A stretch of 64,000 bases of DNA from CBDFHF01 sp965247565. GTDB lineage: Bacteria > Pseudomonadota > Gammaproteobacteria > Methylococcales > Methylomonadaceae. Shown in pieces: positions 18,530 to 25,351 of the stretch. Made by a program: the position numbers and the translations under genes. The stretch lies in contig CBDFHF010000003.1 in NCBI GenBank assembly GCA_965247565.1, forward strand, positions 1,488,001 to 1,552,000, given 5' to 3'. Within the stretch, counting starts at the first letter, position 1, and every line of letters starts with the position of its first letter. Below the pieces are notes generated by a model. It ran no database searches and had not been told where the DNA came from. It saw only the letters and a program-made list of their open reading frames with translations.

Positions 18530-18563
18530 GATGCTGATTAACCGGTTGATCGAGAATAGATAG
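18530..18563 (+). pseudogene. TackOD1-GGDEF regulator, last codons
   Basis: After the right target copy of the IS1 element, the regulator frame ends with MLINRLIENR and a TAG at 18561-18563. Joining 13478-14268, 15815-16432 and 18530-18563 gives 1443 nt (480 codons plus stop), in frame throughout. The stop is 2 nt before the glycosyltransferase ATG, so the two genes were translationally coupled before the insertions. Confidence 0.8.
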
Positions 18564-18565
18564 TT

Positions 18566-19903
18566 ATGCAAGAAATATTGATTCAATGCCAGAATTTAAG
18601 TGTACTTTTGCAAAGTTCATTTGGACAAATGAATAATGCAGAAGGTTTATGGATAGCATTTATTCCCATGCTCATTTTAATCGAATTGCCTTTGCTGCTC
18701 ATCATTATCGCGGGCATTCTTCGTTGGGGACACCAACAGAAAAACACCATTAAACCCCAACGATACCCCACTGTAAGTTGCATTATTACCTGTTATAGCG
18801 AAGGAAAGGATGTTGTAACCACATTCAAAAGCCTGATCAATCAACTTTATCCGGGACATATCGAAGTAGTCGCAGTAATCGATGGTGCCAGTGTCAATCG
18901 GGAAACACTAAATGCAGCTAGACAATTTAAAGACAGTTTGCCACCAACGGTAGCCCGCAGCTTCATTTATTTACCCAAATGGAAACGCGGTGGCCGGGTA
19001 TCAGCTTTAAACACAGGGTTAAGTGTTGTTAAAGGCGAAATTACAATGGCATTAGATGGCGATACTTCATTCGATAACGATATGGTAAGTAATGCCGCCG
19101 CCCACTTCTCTAACCCGAATGTTTCGGCAGTGGCCGGTATGCTCAGGGTACGAAACCTGCATAAATCTCTGGCTACACGTATGCAAGCATTGGAATATGT
19201 GTTGTCAATGCAAGCGGGCAAGACAGGGTTAGGGGCCTGGAATATTGTGAATAACATTTCTGGGGCATTTGGCATTTTCCGTAACCGGTTTATCAAGGCC
19301 ATTGGGGGATGGAATACGCATACGGCCGAAGATCTTGACTTGACACTACGCATCCGTGCTTATTCCTGTCGATACGATCCGTTTATTATTCCGTTTGAGC
19401 CACACGCGGTGGGCCATACAGATGTGCCGGATAGTTATTTGGCGCTATTTAGGCAACGATTGAGATGGGACGGTGATTTGTTCTTTATTTATATCAGAAA
19501 ACATTGGGCCACATTGTCACCCAGATTACTGGGGTGGAAAGCGTACTTTTTTATAGTTATCTATGGCGTTTTGCAAAACATATTATTGCCTCTGTTGTTA
19601 GTCATCTATACCTTTTGGTTGCTTTACAGCTATCCATTGCTACTTGTCCTTATGATCCACTTGCTGCTCTATGTGCTTTACTTAGGGCTAAGCACCTTGT
19701 TGATGATTTTTCATATCATGCTTATATCTGAGCGCCCCAAAGATGATTTAAAACTGGCACTTTGGTTACCTCTTTATCCGTGGCACAACATGGTGATGCG
19801 TTATTTTAGTGCGTTTGCTATGTTGTACGAAATAGCTTTACGCGGTCATGAAGAAAGCAGTATGGCCCCCTGGTGGGTGATTCGACGAGCAAACCGTTTT
19901 TAG
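18566..19903 (+). CDS. membrane family-2 glycosyltransferase (polysaccharide synthase type)
   Basis: Processive-type glycosyltransferase of 445 residues, expected to polymerise and export a beta-linked glycan from nucleotide sugars. An N-terminal TM pair (~30-52) is followed by the GT2 domain. That domain has SCIITCYSEG, VIDGAS, the DxD-type MALDGDTSF (164-167), TAEDLDL (255-256, the general-base region) and QRLRW (297-301, the QxxRW motif of synthases). Three or four C-terminal TMs and a cytoplasmic tail finish it. All catalytic motifs are intact. No PilZ domain is present. It relates to PgaC, Alg8 and hyaluronan-synthase-like enzymes; the product cannot be told from sequence. It was originally the second gene of the operon led by the now broken TackOD1-GGDEF regulator, and is followed by a HlyD-like gene as alg8 is by alg44. 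Confidence 0.88.
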   Translation: MQEILIQCQNLSVLLQSSFGQMNNAEGLWIAFIPMLILIELPLLLIIIAGILRWGHQQKNTIKPQRYPTVSCIITCYSEGKDVVTTFKSLINQLYPGHIEVVAVIDGASVNRETLNAARQFKDSLPPTVARSFIYLPKWKRGGRVSALNTGLSVVKGEITMALDGDTSFDNDMVSNAAAHFSNPNVSAVAGMLRVRNLHKSLATRMQALEYVLSMQAGKTGLGAWNIVNNISGAFGIFRNRFIKAIGGWNTHTAEDLDLTLRIRAYSCRYDPFIIPFEPHAVGHTDVPDSYLALFRQRLRWDGDLFFIYIRKHWATLSPRLLGWKAYFFIVIYGVLQNILLPLLLVIYTFWLLYSYPLLLVLMIHLLLYVLYLGLSTLLMIFHIMLISERPKDDLKLALWLPLYPWHNMVMRYFSAFAMLYEIALRGHEESSMAPWWVIRRANRF

Positions 19904-19977
19904 ATGGTGACGAAAATTGACGCTTAATAAAACGTAACAGACTTTTTCTGACAAACGCTATCAGACATAAAAATAAG

Positions 19978-21083
19978 ATGAAAATAAACTTTAATGCAGC
20001 AAGACAATTGACGCCTGAATTACAACGAGGCGTCCAGATTAATTATGCGCCAGCCAAACGGGCGGCTTTTCGCTTGCGATGGTGGCTGTTACTGGCAATG
20101 ATACTATCGCCTATCGTTCTGTTAATTTGGTATCTAATCGGCGATAAAATATATGTGCTGGCGCCGGGCATAATTACCACAGAGCCTATGGAGATCCGAA
20201 GTTCAGGTTCAGGTATTATTCGGCATATTCTTGTTTCGCCTGGAGAAAACGTCAAAGTAGGTCAAACATTGGCGGAGCTTCACGATCCGGTTTTGGAAGC
20301 TAGAATTAACACCATTCGTAAACAACAAGCCGAACTTGAAGATCGAAGTGATGAACCACTCGATAAGGTGGTTTTAAAGCCACTGCAAGACGCTTTAGTC
20401 GACGCAAAAATGAATCTTGAAAAGAGCAACTATCAATCCTGGAAAAATTCCAGAAAGCTTCCGCTAAAGGAATTTTGCCCACGACAGACATGGCTTCTGT
20501 AATGAATACTTATGCCCAAAGCCAGCTATCGCTGCGTTCAGCAGAATCCCAATTGGAACGGGAACGTCGTCAACAAAAACAATATCTATTAGCGAGTCCG
20601 GTGATCCAACAACAGCAGGCTCTTGAATTGGCACTAGCAGAAGCAAAAGGCAGTGCTAGCATTTTGCAACCTGTTGCCAGCAGTGCGGCAATCGTAGCCG
20701 AAGTTTTGGTTAAGGAAGGTGACTGGGTTAACGAATCGGCCCCCATATTTTTACTAACGCAGCGTAAAAAACCTTTAATTCAGGCTTTCTTGGATGCTCG
20801 ACATGCTGAATATGCTGTCGATGGTACGGCAGCCACGGTTATTTTTCCTAGCGGAGAAAAAGTAAAAGGTCAGGTAACGGGGCAGACTGTTTTGGCTAGT
20901 CGTTTACCTCTTGGCATGGCGAAGCCTTTCGATCAGGATAAATCGGCATTAAAAGTCAGAATTGCTATTCTGGAAATCCCTCAGACTCCTTTAATCGAAA
21001 ATTTACCTGTTCAGATACAGTTTTCGGGTCTACTAGGTTACGATTTTGCAGCTTTAAATAACTTCTTTAAAGTGGCAAAGTGA
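19978..21083 (+). pseudogene. HlyD/Alg44-like periplasmic adaptor, frameshifted
   Basis: The first frame (19978-20502) gives a short cytoplasmic start, one TM (LRWWLLLAMILSPIVLLIWYL) and a biotinyl-lipoyl-like half (GIIRHILVSPGENVKVGQTL), then a coiled coil. The second frame (to 21083) continues the coiled coil (SAESQLERERRQQKQYL), the second lipoyl half (AAIVAEVLVKEGDWVNESAP) and the beta-barrel. One base is missing in the A5 run at 20443-20447; adding one A gives a continuous protein (WKKFQKASAKGILPTTDMAS). The intact product would have about 368 residues. It is either a real inactivating mutation or a homopolymer sequencing error. Neighbour of the glycosyltransferase, so likely the trans-envelope partner in polysaccharide export. 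Its 3' end overlaps the convergent gene by 46 bp. Confidence 0.82.
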
Positions 21084-21985
21084 TAGATTAAAAAACCTTT
21101 AAAATGGCTTTTATCTGTAAAGCGTTTAGAAACATCGATTAGGGTTTTTTCGAGTTGCAAATATTCAATAAAATTTTCGGCACTGACGCCCACTAATGTG
21201 GGAGCTGATCTTACCTCGTTTGCGGCCCGTAGGTAAATTTTTTCGCCATCCCGAATTTCATAAATCATCGGTACTATCATATCCAGTGATTTACTTATCA
21301 GCTCGGCGTCTGCAGAATTTAACTTACCTTGCTTTGCCCATTCCGTATATTGCCAATGGGTGGCTGCTGAGAACTCTAAAGCTACATTGCTATTGTGAAT
21401 TAGCCGTTTTATTGCTATCAATAACTGAACATATTGCTGCATCATCCCTTCTAATGTTGCCCACTTGTTATTGCGGAGAGCTTCCGCCCATGCCGGCATT
21501 GCGTGAGGCTCAATATCAACATGGATGCCTTCAAAAGCAGGGTTGTTCTTTGCATTAGCACAGAATTTTAGAATCCAGTCTACAAGTTGAAGGGCTTTTG
21601 TATGCTGTGTCACATAAGTGAAAGTAGGGTCTTCCAAGGTCATCGCGTGGACGCCAATTTTAACTTTATGCGCCCGATCAACAAAGTCTTGTACTTTTTG
21701 TGAATAATCTAACGAAGCATTAGAACCATCAGGTAGCAACCGGCTAGCATCAATACTCACATAAACCCTGTTAATCTTCATTTCTCTCAATTCGTCTACT
21801 AAAGTTTGATTATCAAGGCGCGGAAATTCATACAACCAAACGGCTTTGATGGCTGTGCGTTGTTGCATTGATTTAGAAATTTCAGACACTTTATCGTCTG
21901 CTTTCGCACAGAATGATGTTTCTGCCATAATCAAGCTGCCTAAAAAAATAATGAGGTTAACAGTTTGTGATAAGTCTAGTGTCAT
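21038..21985 (-). CDS. secreted TIM-barrel protein, glycoside-hydrolase-like
   Basis: Protein of about 315 residues. Start taken at the ATG at 21985, which gives a signal-peptide-like N-terminus (MTLDLSQTVNLIIFLGSL...FCAKA). A TTG at 22042 would add 19 residues and an ATG at 21928 would remove the signal, so the start is uncertain. The body looks like a (beta/alpha)8 barrel: INRVYVSIDASRLL, VQDFVDRAHKVKIGVHAMTLED, then FEGIHVDIEPHAMPAW with a DxE pair where family 18-like enzymes have the acid, and DMIVPMIYE near the end. I infer a hydrolase or sugar-binding role, perhaps on the polysaccharide of the neighbouring operon, but no family is certain. Convergent with the hlyD-like gene and downstream of the ABC ATPase gene on the same strand. 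Confidence 0.65.
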   Translation of the reverse strand: MTLDLSQTVNLIIFLGSLIMAETSFCAKADDKVSEISKSMQQRTAIKAVWLYEFPRLDNQTLVDELREMKINRVYVSIDASRLLPDGSNASLDYSQKVQDFVDRAHKVKIGVHAMTLEDPTFTYVTQHTKALQLVDWILKFCANAKNNPAFEGIHVDIEPHAMPAWAEALRNNKWATLEGMMQQYVQLLIAIKRLIHNSNVALEFSAATHWQYTEWAKQGKLNSADAELISKSLDMIVPMIYEIRDGEKIYLRAANEVRSAPTLVGVSAENFIEYLQLEKTLIDVSKRFTDKSHFKGFLIYHFATLKKLFKAAKS

Positions 21986-22098
21986 GAATGTGAAAACGAG
22001 TAGAAACGAAGTTGGACCGTGAGGCGTCCATAAAAGTATCAAAAAAACAAAGCATTGATAGTCTGAATTCAGATGACATGAAAAATTCTTTTTTACAT

Positions 22099-22806
22099 CT
22101 ACTGTTTGGACAAGTTACGCGTATCACCCACGATACAGCCATCTTCCATTTTCAATTGTCGCCGGGCACGCGCGCCGAGCGCTTGATCATGAGTCACCAT
22201 AATTAGCGTTACACCGTGGTTATTGAGTGCCTCTAGCAGTCGCAATACTTCTTCACCGGTGGCACGATCAAGATTACCCGTAGGTTCATCTGCAAGCAGC
22301 ACAGCAGGGCGCTGTACGGTAGCGCGCGCGATGGCGACGCGTTGACGCTGTCCGCCGGAAAGTTCATTGGGACGATGTTGAGCTCGGTCTGTCAGTCCGT
22401 ATTCTTGGAGCGCTTGTGTTACACGTTGAGCTCGTTCAGTAGCCGGAATGCCTGCAAGAGTGAGAGGCAATTCGATATTGGCGGCCGCAGTCAGGCGTGG
22501 CACTAAATGAAAGCTTTGAAATATAAATCCGATCCGCTTGCTACGTACTTTTGCCAGTTCATCAGGGTTGAGGGTAGTTACATCTCGGCCTTCCAGATGA
22601 TAAGTGCCTGCATCTGGACGATCCAGTAAACCAATCAAGTTGAGTAGTGTGGATTTCCCAGAACCAGATGGCCCCATGATTGCGATGTATTCGCCAGGCG
22701 AAACTGTTAAGTTAATCTGACGCAATGCATGTACAAGACTGTCTCCCAGGGTAAAAGTACGCTCTATGCCGATTAGTTGAATAAGGTTTTCGTCAACTTT
22801 TGACAT
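22099..22806 (-). CDS. ABC transporter ATP-binding protein (MacB/LolD type)
   Basis: Nucleotide-binding subunit of 235 residues. Walker A GPSGSGKST near residue 45, Q-loop (FIFQSFHLVPRL), signature LSGGQRQRVAIARA, Walker B VLLADEPTGNLD and the H-loop (VTHD) are all present, and the family-typical ALNNHGVTLIMVTHD wording places it in the MacB/LolD/FtsE group. These ATPases pair with FtsX-type permeases. None is adjacent, but two lie at 10624-13037 on the same strand. The stop is followed by the separate 9-kb block. The adaptor gene ends 6 nt upstream. Confidence 0.93.
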   Translation of the reverse strand: MSKVDENLIQLIGIERTFTLGDSLVHALRQINLTVSPGEYIAIMGPSGSGKSTLLNLIGLLDRPDAGTYHLEGRDVTTLNPDELAKVRSKRIGFIFQSFHLVPRLTAAANIELPLTLAGIPATERAQRVTQALQEYGLTDRAQHRPNELSGGQRQRVAIARATVQRPAVLLADEPTGNLDRATGEEVLRLLEALNNHGVTLIMVTHDQALGARARRQLKMEDGCIVGDTRNLSKQ

Positions 22807-22812
22807 GGGTAA

Positions 22813-23958
22813 TTATTTCGACTGCTCTGCTTCGGGTGTAACGGCAATACCCGCTTTTACGCCTTCGCGCTCCAGGGAGGCAACTATACGGTCGCCTTCT
22901 TTGAGCCCATCCAGTATTTCGGTGTATTCCCAATTGGTGATACCCACTTTGATAACGCGTTCTTCCAACTGCTTTGTTTTTGGCTGATAAAGCAATACTT
23001 TGTTACCTTCGAGCAGAGTAGATGTTGGTAGGCGCAATACGTTATCGTGACTATCCAGAACAATTTCTACGTCCGCACTGTAACCAACCAGTAACTGCTT
23101 GTTGTCGTCGGCATTGTCTAATGAAACCTCTACGTCAATGGTACGAGCTTGTTTTTCGACGGCAACAACATAAGGCGCAACGCGTTTTACATGTCCTGCC
23201 AGCAGTTTGCCAGGCAACGCATCCAAAGAAACGCGGACAGACTGGCCGATATGCATTTTTGGCGCATCGACTTCATCCATTGGGGCTTCGATATAAAGGC
23301 AAGAGTCATCGAATAGATCGATAGCTGGTGGAGTTGCCACACCAGGTGGTGAAGGAGTAGTGTATTCACCAAGCTCACCGACAATATCCGCCACAATGCC
23401 ATCGAAAGGCGCGACCAGAACTGTGCGGTTTTGTTCGACTGTGGTTACTTTTACTTTCGCTTGTGCTTGTGTAACGTCCTTACGTGTAGCTTGGCAAGCG
23501 GCGCGGCGCGATTGAGCCTCGTAGTGCGCCTTATCCTCCGCGCTTTCTGAAATATAACCACGCTTTCGCAATTTAGCCATGCGCTTAGCTTCGCGCTCAG
23601 AGTTATCAGCAATTGCGCACGCTTCAGCAATCCGCTGGCGACTACTTTCTACCTGAGTTTGCGCCAGATTACTTTGGGCTTGCTGATCGTCATTCCATAA
23701 CCGTAACAACACCTGCCCTTTTTTAACATGGTCGCCTTTTTTAACCCCAAGAAAGTCAATACGTCCACCACTGATAGGTGAAAGCCGGGTGCGCTGGCAA
23801 GCTTCAACACTACCAGCGCGAGTGTTAGCTACGCTAGACTCAACCTTGCCGCGCATCACTTCAACTAACGCTACGCTAATAGGTTTCGGTCTGGTAAACC
23901 ACCAAATTACAACGGCTATAGAAATAATGAGAGTGAGAATAATCAGGATGCGGCGCAT
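22813..23958 (-). CDS. periplasmic adaptor (HlyD/MacA-like) of ABC exporter
   Basis: Adaptor protein of about 381 residues from the ATG at 23958 (an in-frame TTG lies 18 nt upstream). An N-terminal TM anchor (RRILIILTLIISIAVVIWWF) is followed by a lipoyl half (GGRIDFLGVKKGDHVKKGQVLL), an alpha-hairpin (~90-190) with unusual Cys residues (EACAIADN, RAACQATR), the second lipoyl half (LVAPFDGIVADIVGELGEY) and a beta-barrel plus membrane-proximal domain (GYSADVEIVLDS, LKEGDRIV). It links an inner membrane ABC exporter to an outer membrane channel; no channel gene is in the window. First gene of the adaptor-ATPase pair. Confidence 0.9.
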   Translation of the reverse strand: MRRILIILTLIISIAVVIWWFTRPKPISVALVEVMRGKVESSVANTRAGSVEACQRTRLSPISGGRIDFLGVKKGDHVKKGQVLLRLWNDDQQAQSNLAQTQVESSRQRIAEACAIADNSEREAKRMAKLRKRGYISESAEDKAHYEAQSRRAACQATRKDVTQAQAKVKVTTVEQNRTVLVAPFDGIVADIVGELGEYTTPSPPGVATPPAIDLFDDSCLYIEAPMDEVDAPKMHIGQSVRVSLDALPGKLLAGHVKRVAPYVVAVEKQARTIDVEVSLDNADDNKQLLVGYSADVEIVLDSHDNVLRLPTSTLLEGNKVLLYQPKTKQLEERVIKVGITNWEYTEILDGLKEGDRIVASLEREGVKAGIAVTPEAEQSK

Positions 23959-24143
23959 AGAGTTTTTTGAGAGCAATAGATAAAACTGATAGACAACTAA
24001 GCTCGTATCATACAGCTATTTGAGCAACCTTTGATTAAGCGACGTATGTTAAAGGCGGTATATTTTCAAGTCGGCTTACTGAGGTTGCCAAATTGGCGTT
24101 TACCTTTCCGGTTGAGTGCAAATTCCGCTCAAATACACCACTT

Positions 24144-24332
24144 TTATCGATTCGTTATTTTTAATTTTCTGGCGCTAGCGTTTTCCAAAATCAACAGCCG
24201 TGTAGCGTTATCTGCCGAAGACCAAGTTTTAATTTCATCCAGGCTGCGGAAACAGCCCAAACAAATATCTTGTTCATTCAAACAGCAGTTTCTTATGCAC
24301 GGTGATGGCAATGTTTCTTGTTGCACGCTCAT
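24144..24332 (-). CDS. DUF1289 family Cys-rich protein
   Basis: Protein of 62 residues with the compact DUF1289 pattern: SPCIRNCCLNEQDICLGCFR followed by SLDEIKTWSSADNATRLLIL. The four conserved Cys (C-x3-C ... C-x2-C) probably bind a metal. Function unknown. It stands alone between the ABC adaptor gene and the copper cluster. Confidence 0.83.
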   Translation of the reverse strand: MSVQQETLPSPCIRNCCLNEQDICLGCFRSLDEIKTWSSADNATRLLILENASARKLKITNR

Positions 24333-24515
24333 TAATAGCTATAGGATATTGATCCTTAAATTAACCACAAAGCAAATAAGATCTTGGGTTGAAAGATTAC
24401 AAAGGGGCAATTTTTAAGTAGAGCTCGGTAAGCTTTCCCTGTTTTGCTTTCCATGCCGCTTGTGGAGAAAAGCCAGCTTCCAAATATCAGACACTGGTTG
24501 AATACAACGCAGTGT

Positions 24516-25343
24516 TTAGTTTTTCTGAATATTGCCAATCATTCCTGAATAATATTCCAGCATTTGCGCTAAAAATTTGATCACTATATCGATCTCGTTT
24601 TTAATGTCATGAATAAAATTGTGATGCTGGAAGTTTTCCGCGACATAAAACGACATGCCCATGTAAATGGTATTGCAGCCCATGGCAATCATGATGAGTG
24701 CGGCGGTTTTCAGCATTAGCCCTCGAAAGTGAGCGCTCATTTTACCGAATGCCACGCTCACAAATAACATGGTAGGTAAGGTGCCTGCACCGAAAGTCAG
24801 CATTAATAAACCGCCCTCTAAAATACTGGTAGCTGAGGTGGCTTTTACCGCCATAGCAAAAGTTAACGGGCAGGGCATTAAGCCATTTAGCAATCCGGCA
24901 ATACAGGCCCCAATAAGTGGGCCTTTGGTTCTAGCGGAGCTGTAGCCTTTTCTCAATAAATTCATGGGCAGCAGTTTTACTGAGCCTTGAAAAGGAATCC
25001 AGCCCAAGATTCCCAGCGCCAATATGATGACCACAGAACCAATAAACATTTGCAAAACACTTTGCACTTTGCCGAACAATCCGCTGGAAACTAGAACTAC
25101 GCCTAATGATGCGGCGGCAAAACCGACCAAGGTATACACAAAAATCCGGGCAAATTGATAACAAAAATACGGCAAGTAACTTTTGGTGGCGCCGGAATTC
25201 ATAAAATAGCCGGACACCAATGCACCGCACATACCTAAGCAATGGCCACTACCCAACACACCAGCCATAAATGCCAGTCCGTAATCAAAGCCGCCAGCAG
25301 CGGCCATGACGTGCATGCTGTGATCCATTGTTGAATGATCCAT
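24516..25343 (-). CDS. SafE/UreH-like membrane protein of copper cluster
   Basis: Integral membrane protein of 275 residues with about six TMs, in the sulfite-exporter TauE/SafE - UreH/DsbD_2-like group. The family core is seen as GVLGSGHCLGMCGALVSGY and GLLNGLMPCPLTFAMAV. The N-terminus is MDHSTMDHSMHVMAA, a Met/His-rich stretch that looks like a copper-binding extension, and conserved Cys lie in the two core motifs. It lies 8 nt after the copper ATPase gene. Related proteins next to CcoI/CopA-type ATPases take part in copper delivery to cytochrome oxidase (established for the family context); here transport of copper is inferred. Confidence 0.82.
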   Translation of the reverse strand: MDHSTMDHSMHVMAAAGGFDYGLAFMAGVLGSGHCLGMCGALVSGYFMNSGATKSYLPYFCYQFARIFVYTLVGFAAASLGVVLVSSGLFGKVQSVLQMFIGSVVIILALGILGWIPFQGSVKLLPMNLLRKGYSSARTKGPLIGACIAGLLNGLMPCPLTFAMAVKATSATSILEGGLLMLTFGAGTLPTMLFVSVAFGKMSAHFRGLMLKTAALIMIAMGCNTIYMGMSFYVAENFQHHNFIHDIKNEIDIVIKFLAQMLEYYSGMIGNIQKN

Positions 25344-25351
25344 GAGTGTTC

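Noticed and set aside
24031..24417. 128-codon plus-strand open frame
   Set aside because: Antisense to the DUF1289 gene, whose Cys pattern is clear.
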